Shown piece after piece: positions 1-12,848 of a stretch of DNA of 64,000 bases. This stretch comes from Pyrocephalus nanus (lineage: Eukaryota > Chordata > Aves > Passeriformes > Tyrannidae): positions 68,964,629 to 69,028,628 of the forward strand of contig CM076262.1 in the NCBI GenBank assembly GCA_038380795.1, read 5' to 3'. The notes under the pieces were generated by a model. That model did no database searches, had not been told where the DNA came from, and was given only the letters and a program-made list of their open reading frames with translations. Made by a program: the position numbers and the translations under genes. The first letter of the stretch is position 1, and every line of letters starts with the position of its first letter.

Positions 1-239
1 TCAGTTGAAGAAGTAGCTTTGTGAGCTCTACTCTTAGCACACTTAACACAAGGGTTTTTCCCAGTGCTTCATTAGATGCAACAGCTGCAGATTGAGTTTT
101 AAAGCATCAGGAATGCAACAGTGGTTCAGAGGTCTGGGGAAGCTTAACTAAGCATTCCAGTTCTAACGACTGCATGTTTTACTCGAGAGCCAGTCCTAAC
201 CCACATACCCCCAGGGGGACCAAACAACTTAATATATAA
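1..239. other. Unique non-coding DNA
   Basis: No gene, repeat family or regulatory site is recognisable here. The sequence is stop-rich in all frames and of mixed base composition, as expected of vertebrate intergenic or intronic DNA. Confidence 0.5.
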
Positions 240-665
240 CACCTAATTCCTCAAGTACAGCTGTAAACATCCCAGAGCTCTCTCCTCCGGGCTGCTGTGA
301 TCCTGTCCTTTTCTCAGCCTTACCTGTAGGTACTAATTGGTCTGCAGTCTGTGTGAAACATTTGGTGTCCAAGACACCACTGGTGTAGCGGTGTGAGCCG
401 TTCCTCTTGTGCCACTCCTTATTCTGCAAGTCCATCTCTCCCAGGAGCAACTGCAGATCCACAGAGACAAAGCAGTTCCCAGGTCAAGCCAGGAAGTCAG
501 TCCCTGTGCTGAGATCCAGACCAAGGGTGGTTGTAGCAGTAGCTGCGGGTCAGCACTTCTCCAACATAAGTCAAAGAAGAACAAAACCCTCAGGGCTGAG
601 CTTAAATTGCACCCATGGGTGTGGGTGGAGGCCCCAGGTGAGGCTGGTCAGGGTCATTGAGGTCT
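240..665 (-). other. Unidentified moderately GC-rich block with exon-like segment
   Basis: This block is richer in G+C than its flanks. On the minus strand it holds an open segment (about 453 down to 324) bounded by a pyrimidine-containing acceptor ending in CTGCAG and a strong donor (ACAG followed by GTAAGG). The segment is 130 nt and starts in phase 0. Its translation is protein-like, with EMDLQNKEWHKRNG followed by SHRYTSGVLDTKCF. I recognise no family. The alternative is an interspersed repeat, such as an old LTR, whose sequence happens to contain splice-like sites; the surrounding composition would suit that equally well. No flanking exon was found to pair with it. Confidence 0.25.
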
Positions 666-3600
666 ATTACTGACCCAGGGCCCTTAGAGAAAATCCTCTC
701 CAGGACAATACTACCTTCCTGTCTTCCTCCAGCTGGAGCTGTGCTTGATTTTGGGCACATGGAGAGGACAAAACTTCTCTTTTAGGCTTCTGCTGAGGAA
801 TATTCCATCCTATCATCCATAGATACACACACAGCTGTGCTTATGTGTTTTAGAAATGACTGGTACTGCTTAGCAATGGAGTAGTACCTATAACAGAGAG
901 AAGGTGAAATTAAAAACATTCCCTATGTGCTGACACATAATTCCAAACCAACTGACTCTCAGATGTGTTTCTTTTTCCCCTGAAATGCTGCAGGCTGGTT
1001 GCTGCTGGACTTGGAGTACAGGAGCAGCTGGACTGTGCTTGTGATGCCCAGTGGACACATCCTCCAGTTCCAGCACAATTCCCTGGGTGAGGAGTATCCA
1101 TCCCCTTTCCCCGGGGGTTGGGGCTCTGTTTTCAGACCTGCCTCTGCTACCAGAGAGAACAGCACCACTCAAAACATGAATGAAGCATTTGCATTTGGAG
1201 CATGAATCCCTGTGTCCCTGTCACAGCTGCCTTCCTAATGCAGCAGGACAGCCCCTGACCTTCGTGCATCCCTGTGGGAATGCCTTGATGGTTCCCATCA
1301 TCAGCTCCAACTCCAGGCTGGCCCTTGACATGGGAGTTCCCTCTCCTGTGACTCTCTTTGTACCTCACAAAGCTTTTTGTACCTAACTAATTTGGCCAGA
1401 AATCCCCCTGCCCATGAAACCGCTGGTGCTGTCACCAGTGGGAAAACAGGACTACAGGTGAGGGACTGTGTGGGTTTACAAGTCCCTCAGGGAAATGTGC
1501 CACCAACCCCTAAGCTGCCTTCCCAACCTTTGTGAAAGAGGGAAAAGAGGTCAACTCTAATGCTGAGATCCACCAGGGAGGCTTTTTTCTCCCCACACTC
1601 TTATACTTTCCCCCCCATCTTGCCTCTAGAGAGGACAGAATGAAAGCATGCCCACAAGGCAGTGGTGATGGTGGGAGGAACTGATGCCATTAATTAATTA
1701 CTATTAATGTGGAAATTATTGGCTAAAGACCTTTTTAAGAGAAAAGTGTTTTATCTCTTCTTCATCTCAATTTTCTGCCTCTTCTTAGCAGGAGAGAAGA
1801 AAACGTGCAGAAAACCCTGTTTTTTACACCATTTCTGTTTTTCTCCCCTTATTTCTTTCCTTTGTTTAGCGGGCGTGCAAAGATTGGGAAAGGATACACA
1901 GAGAGACAAAAGGGATATGAAAGGGGGAATATTAGAAGACAAAAGAGCATTTTGCATGAAAATGTTTGCAAACTGTGACAGACACACAAAATTACTTCCT
2001 TTCAAAACCTTTAGACTGAAAAGGACTTAAAAATCAGCCCATTTTTTAAATCTTGATTTTTTTTCCCCCCTCCGAGATTTTGTTATCGATGTTTCCAGGG
2101 ACACATTTGTGTAATAATGACTTTTCAAATGATAAAATCCTTCAAGAAGCAGCCTCGCCTGAAGCAGAACTTCCCAGAGCACAAGCCAGCAAGGTAGATA
2201 AGGTCTTCATTGTGCTCAGGTTCTTATGCTCCCAGCTGTCACTTTTAATAAACACATCTCAGATCAAGCCTTACAGGGTGTGAAATACAGGAATAGTAAA
2301 GGAGGAGAAATAATCACTTGGATACTTTTTGAATATAATCAATACACATGAAATATTGCCTCGTGACAAGTAGAGAAGGGATAAAATGTAGACAGTTATA
2401 TTTTTTTAATAAATTGGTATTAGGGGACATGAAAGCAATATGAGTTATATTATCATGCAGAGTTGCACCATGAATCCCAAATCTCTATTTCTCCTTATTG
2501 CATCGAGGTATCCTCCAAGAATCTGTGACATGTGAAGCTTGTTTAAAAGGACCAGAGCCTCAAGCAGCATAAATAGAGCTGCCTCCTTGCAATTGTTGGG
2601 GTTGTGTCAGATTCTACCACAGACTATAAGACCTTGATTTTTTATGAGCTAGTAAAAACAGGAAATGGGATTTAAAATAAGTCCAAATGAACAAAAACAT
2701 GGCTGTATCTCTTGTTCTGATATATTAAGATGAGCTCATAAAACTGGATTTCTTTTTATAAACCACAGTGTTCCCTCCTGGGTTTGATGGTGGAAGTGTT
2801 AAGACATTTGTGGCCTGATTCCTCACTGCCTCTCCAGGGATCTTGGCAGTAGTGGAGCTGCTGGATATGAAGACTAAAGTGCAGCTTGTTTTCCAGCTGC
2901 CAACAGAGAGAAGAGGCCATCAGGAATCTGGTGTCTCTGTGTCCTTCTCCTCCCTGCCTGGATACCAGGAGCCTGTACCACAGGCTCCAAAAAAAAATAC
3001 ACACTCCAAAAATGTTGTCATATTTTCAAGCAAGGACATCAACTACCTGCATGTCCAATGCAAAAATAATCAGAAAAGGTTGTACAGAAGTGGAAGAACA
3101 GGTCCTACAGCAGACAGGGTGCAAAAGTGTTCTCCCTGTGCTGTTAAACTGTGCTGCATTGGCATCAAGGCCCTCAGGAGTGAATAAACTAAAATATTCA
3201 TTCTGCAGAATGTGTTGTCTTATTCCTGCCTGATGAAGAGCTGCTTTGTGGTTCAGGAGATTCAAACCTTCTGAAGAGACACAAATTAAAGTTCCCTGTG
3301 GTTTGTGCTCCCTAAAGGATCCTCAGGACATTTATGAAGGAGGCAGATGTGAACCAAACCACTGTGGCCCCTGGCACTTTGCACTGGATCTCCTCCTGTA
3401 CCTAAACTCTATTAAAGGTGTATCTGACAACATTAATTGAAGTTATTAACAACATTTCTGCTGCACATGTGTCATAGTCCTGCTGCTTTTCAGGAGAGGG
3501 TGAGGGACTGTACAGAGAACTCTGCACAGATGCACTTTTGACTGTATTTTTAGCCCAGCTGACTTGTCCCAGTTGACACAGGACTATCCATGTGCCTGAG

Positions 3601-4033
3601 CTCCATGGTCAGCTGTGACATTCCTGCTTCAGGACCTTTCAAAATGAAAGATGTTAAATGGTTCTAAAAGAGAGGATAAATCAGTCCCAAAATTATTATG
3701 GGTTGCTGAGCAGGGGGTCTTCCAGGGATGAAGGAATGAAAGCTCTCCTGAGCTTTGCAAACGAACAAGAAGCCATCTCAAGTGTAGGCAAGTCCAAGCT
3801 GACCTGCTGAGGAACTGCAGTGAGCTTGCCTGACACTGGCAGTGCTGCTGGAAGTGAACTGAACCTCTGAAATTTTATGGGATTGGAAGAAGAAGCCTGA
3901 GACCTTTTAATATGGATGATTGCCATTCACATAGAATTGCATAAAATGCTTTGGAATGAAAGCTAATTGAAGCTAAAGGCAGCAGCAGAACTAGTAAACA
4001 AAAGTATTCAACTCCTTACCAAAAGGATTGCCC

Positions 4034-4049
4034 TTTTTTTTTTTTTTTT
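4034..4049 (+). repeat. Poly(T) run, 16 bases
   Basis: A homopolymer of 16 T flanked by CCC and CC. There is no upstream polyadenylation signal on the minus strand that would make it a retrocopy tail. It is probably simple sequence. Confidence 0.9.
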
Positions 4050-5608
4050 CCTTTTTGGCCTCAAATGAGTTCTAATTCAAAGTTTTGTTTAATTACAATT
4101 GCCATTCTTAACTCAAATTTCAGACAACACTTTAACAGTCATTGAAATGCTGGGTGTATTGTTTGTACAGGCACAAGCCATGAGAGGCACCAAATGAATT
4201 CCTACTGGCATTGCAAAGCAGCTCAGATGCGAAGCAGCCAGAGACTCCTGGCTGTGACAAAAACTGATGCATGTCATTAGAGAGCTCTGGATTCCATATG
4301 TTTTTTCCCAGCTGAAGGTGTGCAATCCCCTCTCCCTTTTCCCACAACAGCTCAGTGCTGATTCCACAGATTTGATTTGTGTGCTGTAGCTTTTGCCAAG
4401 TTTGGCTGAAACTTCTTAACTACTGCCCTGGGTCCCAAAGATCCAGAGGGAAGGTCCCTCATTCAAAACTTGGGTCTGCTCATCTTCAGCCTTCAGGTGT
4501 GATCCTGATGCATTCAGTGGGGATGCTCAGGTCTTTATCCTCATCATTCTTTTCTGGCCCTGGCTTCATGGTTCTGTCCTAAACACCACATTTCTCCTGT
4601 GTAGCCCTTTCCTTCCTGCAGCCTTGTTTTTACATGCTGCTAGTTCAGACCAGGTGACACATAAGAAAGGCACTTCAGCTCCATTAAATTGGCCCAGTAT
4701 AATTCATTTCAGGGTATTTTTATTTACTGGACATTGGAAGTAAATGTATATTTGTGTTATTCAGACTGGAAATACATTAAAGAGTTGGGAAAAAGAAAAG
4801 ATTATAGCTCTCACAGGAAAAGACTGTGTTAGTAGTGACAAAACCTCAAAGACAAGATATTCTTTTTGATGGTAAAGAACATTCACTTTTAGTAACAGAG
4901 CAGTCTACAATAAAACCCATTCTTGTTCTTGCAAACATCTGAACAACTCTTCTTCAAATGCAAAAAGTGCTCCCAGTGCATGCAGTGCCACTCTGCCCTC
5001 CCACGTGTGCCTTGTGATCTGGACAAACAGCTTCACAGCACTGCTCAGTCATTCTGATTTCAAAGAGAACCAAACTGTATTTGCAGACTTATTTGTTCCA
5101 TATGTTTTCTGACTGTTTTCCTTTAATTCCAGTGCTCTTCACTCTTCCTCAGGGGAAGGTCTGTCCTTGCATGGCACTGAAATCAGGTGCATCTTGTGCA
5201 TAACAAGTTCCAGGACACAGGTCTGGCTTGCTGGTACCCGAACAAACTTGCTCTCAGAACACAATAACCAACTAGAAGCTAAGGAATCCAAAACCAGTTT
5301 TGTTTTCCTGTATAAGTCAAGTACCTGAACAAAGATCCTTTTAGTATTTCCTTCCCTGAAATCTGAAAGTATTTTTCTGGCCAATAAAAGTGACATTTAT
5401 TTCATACAAAATATTGACTTCACTACTCCTACTCCAATTGATGATAATGTCTTTTCAGAGGCATTTACCTAATCATAGCTCTTTTAAGTGAATCAACAAT
5501 GCAGTTGGATAATTACAGTGTAGCAGAGCCAGTTAAATCAGAGCATCTAAAAACAGCACTGCTGAAATCAGAAAACAGCTAGTTTGGAGATAGCTCCTAT
5601 TTCCTAGT

Positions 5609-5640
5609 AAAAAAAAAAACAAACAAACAAAAAAACCCCA
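5609..5640 (+). repeat. A-rich tract with CAAA repeats
   Basis: An A run is followed by (CAAA)n and ends in AAAACCCCAAAC. The same grammar of A runs, AAAC units and CCCC blocks recurs at about 29.3 kb (reverse complement), 54.9 kb and 62.4 kb. Confidence 0.8.
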
Positions 5641-8600
5641 AACAGGTAAGAAACCCACAGTTGGGCTCAGTGAAAAACCATCAAACACACTGAAGAAATT
5701 AAGGGATTGTATCAGGCAAAACTTCCCACTATCAACATATAGAGAACATACCAACAAAGAGAGTATCATTCTCTGCCAAAGGAGATGCTGAAATCTCAAA
5801 ATGAACTGGACTAACCCTTGGAAAACACGCTGTCTTGGTAAATCCTTCCACAGCAAAAGATTGGCTTAGGAGATTGAATTATTCCTTTATATTCCTAAAT
5901 TAGTTTAACAAACATAAAAGAAAAGAGTTCCTAAGATTGGCTCCTGCAGAGGCTCCAAAATAAGTGGTGTAGTTTTCATCTGTTATTTCAGTCGTAGTAC
6001 TGGGCCCACTACAAAGCAAGCACTCACTTAGGGTTGCACTGTGAGTCACAACGAATTTTCAGTTTGGCTTACAAATTCTGACTTGTCCAGGTCAAAAAAG
6101 TGCTGCAAAAAGTGCTGCTGCTAAGCCAAGCAACCTTTGAGGCTTCAATCCACCTGAAATGGAGAGAAAAATGTAGAGACAAGTGGTGCATCCTACATGT
6201 TGAGGACGCAGGGATCAGATGGAAAAACTAGGGGTAGACAAGTACTGTTGGAATAAACTCTTTCACAACGATTTTCTGTAGTAGTCAGCGTGACTTCCTC
6301 CTTCCCCTCTCCTCTAGATGCATCAGGCACCCCCCCAGAATTACAGGACAATCACAAAGCCATCTGACTGCTCTTTGGGAAGTTGCGTTTCCTTGAGCCA
6401 GACAGATGAATCTCATTACAAGCTGCTCATCTCGTCTCGTGCTCCTTTCCACATTTCAGGTACTTGCAGCCAAAATGTCCATTAATCAAATTAGGAGTAA
6501 AAAGAAAAATGCTGCCCTGCAAATGTTCATTGTAGTCCTCAGGCTTCTGAGCTCTCCCAAATCTCTCTTTTGCTGAGTCTGACTAGAATAATATTTTCTT
6601 GTACTCCTTGCTTCATGCAGGACTGCATGTAGTAAAAAAGGAATATATTTTTAAGCTAAGAAGAAAACTCCCTGCTCAGAAAAGAAAGGAATTCCAAGTC
6701 TTCTAAAGGAGTGTTTTTTCTTTTTTTCCTCTGACAGCACTGAGCATTTGATCAGCTCTTTAATTCCTCTGCTGTAGTAACTCTGAAAGAATAGAGGTAG
6801 AGCTGCATTTCCCTCCAGGCCTGCTGTGGATTCATTAACTTTTGCTGCTTGGATCCAGGATCACAGAATTAAGAGAATGCACTGAAACAGTGTAAACCCC
6901 TCACACCTGCAAACCTGGTTATGTCAGGCCTTAAAGGAAAGCTGGCATGACATTTTATCCTTTTGACACCATATATTCATAAATAAGAGCTTGAAATGGT
7001 TCCTTTTTAAACTTAGTGACAAAGTGGCTACTAATGCTTTCTAAGTATCAAACACACACTTGGAAAACCTGTCTTTGAACCTGTAAACTTTAGCAGTGTC
7101 TTGAGCGTGGCTCACACCCAGGAGGCAGTTCCTTCAGCCCCAGGAATGGGGTGTACCTGAAAACCTGAAGCGGTCTGGAAGTTCTTAATGCTGTCCAAAC
7201 TTTTGTTTAACTGAAATCCAGGACTCCTGATTATTTTAATAATTGATTCACCTCAGCACGTTCAGGATGCTACACAAATCCAAAAATACCCCTTCCTTCC
7301 TATGTTGCATGGAAACAGAAAATGCAGACTCAGTTCCTGGAGATAAGTGGGTTTGAACACGACAGGCTGGAGCAGTGGAACCCAGCAAACAGCAGCTTGC
7401 TCAAGGAATAGTGTTCTTGATGCCACAGTGCTGAAATATAGCACATTTTTTACTTGTGTTAAGTTCTCTCCCCACTACATGCTGAGGAGAAAGCTCTCAG
7501 TTCCTCTTATTACATAAAGATATTCATTGCAGTGGAACTGAAAGTGAAATTTTAACAACCACAGTAAAATTTGAAGCAAATCACAGGGCCCCTCAGTTCA
7601 TGAGATTTGGAAAGGCACCCCCAGCTTTTACAAACAAATTCCATTTATTACTCTTGCTACTAGCAAATAGCACATGGTAGTGAATATTACAAAATACTCT
7701 GTAACTTCCTGCTTTCAGTTCCCTAAAACTGCCTTCAAAGGATCAATGTCACTTTAAAAGTTTCTCAAGTTTAAGGAATATTTTATCACTTATATTTGAA
7801 CTTGTATTTTAGCATGTTATACCTTACAGCAAGAGTATTTTCCAAAGTGAGACCATGGCAGGAGAGCAAGTGACAGAATGAACTCTTGGATGTGTTAAAC
7901 ATTAAAAATAGATTCTGCAACTGGCCTTCACTGTAAAGCACTGGCTCCAAATTAAAAAATAGGCAGAAGGACTCTTCAGTACATGTATGGGATTCAGAAA
8001 TGGCATCACAGAGCACTGCTGAAAGAGAAAAACTCTAAACACATGAAGGATGTGAAAGAAATGTTCCAAAAATAGTTGTACATGGCAGAGAAGGCAAAGA
8101 TGTTTGTTCCTTCAGCCAGTTGTGATGATGCACAGGGGACACACAGCAGCTGAAACAAGGCAAGCCAGCAGGATGCTGGAAATCCAAATGCAGTCACAAC
8201 AAGCTACAAATTTCCCCAGGGCAATGCAAAAGAAGAAACTGAGTAAGAACCAAGCTAAAATGATGAGACTGCACGTCCCCAGTATTTCCACAGCAGTTTA
8301 CGTCGTGAACAGGATACCTGCAAAAGAGCCTGGATTTCACTCAGTGCTTCCAACACAGGAGTTAGTGGTGACAGCTGAAATAAGTGAATTAACCTGGTGG
8401 CACTAAAACTGGCCCAAATGGGGCATAGAATGGGTGCAAAAGGGAATCCAAAACACATGCCCACAGCAGACAATGCACTATCTCAGCCGTGCTGAAAGGT
8501 TATGCAGAAAGAAGATCATTCCCAAATAAGTTTCTGCTAGGAAAAAATGATTCAGATGGTTAAACATCTGCTGCTGAAAACAACAATTACATGCAAAGAA

Positions 8601-9097
8601 GTAAGTAATGGGAGTAATAGAGGCAATGGAATAATCAGAAATCTTTCCTAAAGTGCTACAGCTCATGTTAACAGAACATTGGATATTGAGGAGTCTGGCA
8701 ACTTCACCTTTGCAAAGATCAAGCAACTCTGTGCCCTAAAAAGACCTCCTTCCCAAAAATCAAGAATATTCTGCAACTTAGCCTAACCTAGCACATTGAC
8801 AGGATTTCACACCAAAGAGTTACTGTAGAAAAAATTATCATGGTATCATCAGGTTTGGACACTGCTCAGTAGACAGATGGGTGAGAGTGTTGTTTAGAGA
8901 TCAAACTGCCAGCAGAAGACTATCAGGGTTACCAGGAAGATATCTTAATGGGTCTCAGAGGGATCAGCATCATCATTTATAGCAATCTTGCATAAAAACG
9001 TTTGGAAAAAGAGGAGCAGAAGCTACAGAAGGGTCTCAATCATAGTGCCACCTCTACCACAAAAGAGCCTGGGAATTCATCCAAAACTGAAGAAAGA

Positions 9098-9199
9098 AAA
9101 ACGTGGCACTCGGTGCTCTGGTCTAGAGGGAAAGGTGGTGATCAGTCACAGGTTGGACTCGATCTCAGAGGTCTATTCCAACTTAACTGATTCTGTGAA
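9098..9199 (+). mobile_element. CR1 LINE, short 3' tail fragment
   Basis: The segment matches the characteristic 3' end of avian CR1 in sense orientation. It begins with ACGTGGCACTCGGTGCTCTGG, passes through GGTGATCAGTCACAGGTTGG, and ends with a decayed version of the CR1 terminal octamer repeat (GATTCTGTGA). Only about 100 bp of 3' untranslated sequence remain, so this is a severely 5'-truncated insertion, the usual outcome of target-primed reverse transcription. No coding potential remains. Confidence 0.85.
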
Positions 9200-10022
9200 A
9201 AAAGAGGTAAAATTGAAATAAAGTAACAAACCTATTCTGGCTCATTTGTAGAGGTTCTATTTTAGCCCCCCCAAAATTTAAGAGCTGCAGGACAGTTCTG
9301 TGTACCTAAGGACACCAAATCAATATCAGGAAACAAAGGGGTATCTGTAAAAAAAGCTTTACACCCAAGGTCTGACTATTCTGTCCAAAGACATGATTTG
9401 AAGGAAGGAAAAACTATTGTGAATTACTCCAGGGATTTTACAAAAGCTGTCTCTCACCAGATGCCTTTAACTCATGCTGTTGAGCTCCACTGAAGAGCAC
9501 TGCCCTTCCATCCCAGCACCTACACCCAGCACAGAAATGCACAGGCATCAGAAAAGTTTTATCTGATACCCTTAAATAAGCCAGTTAAGTGCCATTTTAG
9601 TAGGAGGAGTCAGAATGAATAATTTATAGTGCAGATTTTCCTGAGTTCACGCCCAGGATAACATTCACAGGGCAAGAAGCCTATTTGTCCTTCATGAATA
9701 CTTGAACAGTTTGAAACAAATGGAGCAAAGAAGACAAAAGGGATATAAAAGAGCTGTCAAAGTCAGACCACTGATAACTCTTGACACACTCCAGCATTTC
9801 CAGAGTGGAAGAATTTATCTTGATAAGCAAATTGTGATTTGAGGCCCTGGAGTCAAAGCCGAGTTGGGAAATGCAGGCCAACTGCAAACCTTCAGGGAAA
9901 GCAGGAATGGTCTTTTCCACTGAAAACTGTCCAGGTGTTTGCGTTACTTTTGCTCTCAGATGCCTGGGAAGCAGGACTTGCAGTGCTCAGCTGATGTTAT
10001 CACCAAGCAGGACAGTTTTGCA
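9200..10022. other. Unique DNA between CR1 copies
   Basis: Nothing recognisable. It contains a short run of C near 9267 and several stop-rich frames. It separates a sense CR1 tail from an antisense CR1 copy. Confidence 0.5.
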
Positions 10023-10312
10023 GGCCTGGACTGGGAGAGACCTTAAAGCCCGTCTTGTTGCACTCCCTGCCATGGCCAGGAACACCTCCCACTAGCCCAG
10101 GTTGCTCAGAGCTCCATCCAACCTGGCCTTGGACACTTCCAGGGATGGGGCAGCCACAGCTTCTCTGGGCACCCTGTGCCAGGGCCTTCCCACCCTCACA
10201 GGGAAGAATTACTTCCCAATATCCAACCTAAACCTCCTCTCTGTTAGTTTGAAGCCATTCCCCCTTGTCCTGTCACTCCAGGCCCTTGGAAATAGTCTCT
10301 CACCATTTCATT
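10023..10312 (-). mobile_element. CR1 LINE, antisense 3' fragment
   Basis: The plus strand shows the reverse complement of the CR1 3' region. The order is a degenerate terminus (CTGGGAGAGACCTTAAAGCC), then the CCATCCAACCTGGCCTTGG block, then GGGATGGGGCAGCCACAGC, then CCCCTTGTCCTGTCACTCC. The terminal octamers are lost or diverged. The copy ends around CTCTCACCATTTC, so about 290 bp of the C-terminal ORF2 and 3' UTR region remain. The element is on the minus strand and is non-coding today. Confidence 0.92.
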
Positions 10313-11184
10313 CATTGCTGCTGTGAACTTCATAGCCCACACAAAGCCAGGATTGCATTTCTTGCCCTCTTCCTGACACTTTACCATACAAGATGCTGTC
10401 TGTTTACAGGTTGGAGGAAGAGTCTGTAACACAGATACATTTCACATGCTCACTCTCTTCAGTCATATCTTATTTTTATACTGAGTTAGAATGAAATCTG
10501 TCCTAAAAATCACCGATGTGCAGTTGCCATTGCAAACATGGTAGTTTGCTGACAGCATGCATTGAAATATCCCTGAAAAGGAGCAGGATGGAGTAAAAAA
10601 GAGGAAGTTAGAAGGATGCAAAAGGCACAGGAAAGTGGCAGATGATCCAGAAAGTGCTGAAAGCTTTCCTACATGCAATAATTTCTTTAATTGCGGTGAA
10701 GAAGAAACTCGTAGGGTGTGATCTGTGTTGTCCTTCTGAGATCTCAGCTGCAATTACAGCCAGTATTAAAAATCCATTGACTTCAGCAAGATGAAAGTTC
10801 CACCCCAAGCCAAGTTACAAGACCTGTTTGGAGTGAAGTGAAACTCAGGACAACACAAAATGACATGTCCCTGGCATGCAGCAGCTGGAAGGGATCCCCA
10901 ACCACCTCAGAGGAGCTGAGGAATAACCATCTCCCTGTTACATCACTGCACATACTTTACATGTGCCTTCATTTGAAATGATGGCAAAAACTCTCGGGGA
11001 AAAATAAATTCCACTGGGCAAACAGAGACACAAGTGTAACTTTTCCAGTTAAAACCTTCTGAATATTTTGTTCTCACTGGTTTCAGAACCTCATAGATAC
11101 ATCCTACCAAACTTCTAGAAATTATTTTGTGCCCTGATAAAAAACTTGGTTGGCTTCTCTCTTGTGTGTGTATCAGTATTTAAA

Positions 11185-11205
11185 TTAGGTTGGTGCAAAG
11201 TTAGG
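11185..11205 (+). mobile_element. Possible mariner-type terminal repeat
   Basis: The string TTAGGTTGGTGCAAAGTTAG closely resembles the ends of mariner elements, which commonly begin with TTAGGTTGGTGCA. No reverse-complement partner was found within the next 1.4 kb and no transposase-like frame follows. If real, it is a solitary end of an old copy; chance similarity is possible. Confidence 0.25.
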
Positions 11206-11273
11206 AGGAGAAAAACACCGAGTTTTTTCATCATTAATAAATAGAAGATGGAAAGTAATCAAAACAGCCTTTC

Positions 11274-11290
11274 AAAAAAAAAAAAAAAAA
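11274..11290 (+). repeat. Poly(A) run, 17 bases
   Basis: A homopolymer A run preceded by CAGCCTTTC. There is no AATAAA just upstream to suggest a processed retrocopy. Confidence 0.9.
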
Positions 11291-12848
11291 TAGAAAGCAG
11301 GAAAAGAAATATATGGAGAGAATAATACTGAATAGAATTGGTAGAAATAAAAAGAGAGAAGGTACTTACTTCCCTAAAAATAGAAACTATTTTGCTCAGA
11401 AAACCAAGATTTCCTCAGTTTTATTCTGGCTTTTTGTCTTGCTTTAATATCAGGTGGTAAATACTGCACCCTCCAAATGGCACCCAGAGTTTAACGTTGC
11501 ATTGCTTCTTGCATTTTCTGTATTTGTCTCATATAAAACAATTCAGAAACAACTGAGGAAAAAAAACAGAAGGCAATACAGGGAGAAGTATCACCTTACC
11601 CAGTTGAAATATGAGCCAACAGAGAAAGAAAATTTAGATTTGCTAAAATTCAGTAAAAATGGCAGGTTCTGTGAAATAATTTGAATACCTGCTGAGGTCT
11701 TTGTCTTCTTGTTGTTATTATTCTGTTTTCTTTCTATTCCTTGCTTGAATTGGGCTTTCACATCTTGTGAGTTATGGTTAATGAAAGATATAAGACGTCC
11801 CAGATATAGAATGAAATGCATATTAGATTATTTTGATTACAAAAAAATAATATTTAGGAAAGTTTATGGGAGAGATTTTTGGAGAAGGAACCTTCTGAAG
11901 TCTTGTCCAAGGAGTGAGTCCACTAATCCCGCACCTGCTTGTAGGTTAAATACACATTACTAAGAAACTTGAGGGTTAAAAAGCTGCTTGTCTTCACCAA
12001 GGCACTGTGAAGTTCGTGTGTTTATAATACAAAAGGATATGGGGAAGACTTAAAAATTGGGTGGCATGAAAAGGGTGAGGAAAGATTTACTGTTTTATAT
12101 CTTGTTTCAAGTACATTTAGAAAGAGAAAGGGAGAAGAACGTGAGAACATAAATTCACAAACAATTCTTTTGCTACAGAAAATGAAGGGTTTATTGAGGA
12201 TTTTTTTTTTCTCTGCTACTCAACCATTCTGCTATAAACAGAAAACAGACCTGTGGGGAAGAGGGGTGGGATTGTGTGGGTTCTTTTAGAGAGGGGGCAA
12301 ATATACTAATATTTTGATAGAAGTGCTGCCACTTCTTCCATATATCAATCTTTCTCTGGCACAGACCCGAGAAAATAGTGTTTCTTCCAAGCTGTTCCAA
12401 GGTATTACCCAAAAAGAATAATGCCTGCACTAGGTTTCAGTTCATAAATAAATGAACTAATAGCACCACATTTTGAACTGTTCACATCAAACAGAAAAGA
12501 AAAATAATTAGTAGGAATTACTACACATTGCCAAGTCTAAGGGCTGAAAGTATAGGAGGCCTCCTGTAAATAATGGAATCAAAGAGGTTTCTACTTAAGG
12601 TCATGATTCTGAGCTTTTCAGAGTGATATTAGCAAGTGCTTCTCTATGACCATGCAAATTAAAACATCTTGTTTTTAAAGGAAAGTTCATGTTGCCACAT
12701 TACCTGAGACCCTACAGAAATATCCCACTTATAAGATGTAATGTATTATCTAGACTGGGATATGCCATTAATGTAGAATCTCTCATTAGGAACATTGTGT
12801 ATCAAAATGGCTCCTTTATGAAATTGGAAAGAATTTATCCTAAATTTA

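Larger units (their letters stand above)
666..9095. other. Long unique, gene-free stretch
   Basis: About 8.4 kb without a recognisable gene or interspersed repeat. Open frames are all about 115 codons or shorter, unrelated to known families and scattered over both strands. Notable simple sequence includes a run of 16 T at 4034-4049 and an A-rich tract with CAAA repeats at 5609-5640. A short string near 6855-6875 resembles a CR1 terminus (ATCACAGAAT) but is too short to call. Confidence 0.5.
10313..12848. other. Unique AT-rich stretch with a possible mariner end
   Basis: About 2.5 kb between two antisense CR1 copies, without a recognisable gene. It contains a 17-base A run (11274-11290) and a short string at 11185-11204 that resembles a mariner terminal inverted repeat. 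Open frames are short, with no matching splice pattern that I could follow. Confidence 0.5.

Noticed and set aside
6849..6890. Possible decayed CR1 terminus (GGATCACAGAATTAAG)
   Set aside because: Only about 12 bases resemble a CR1 end and nothing beyond matches.
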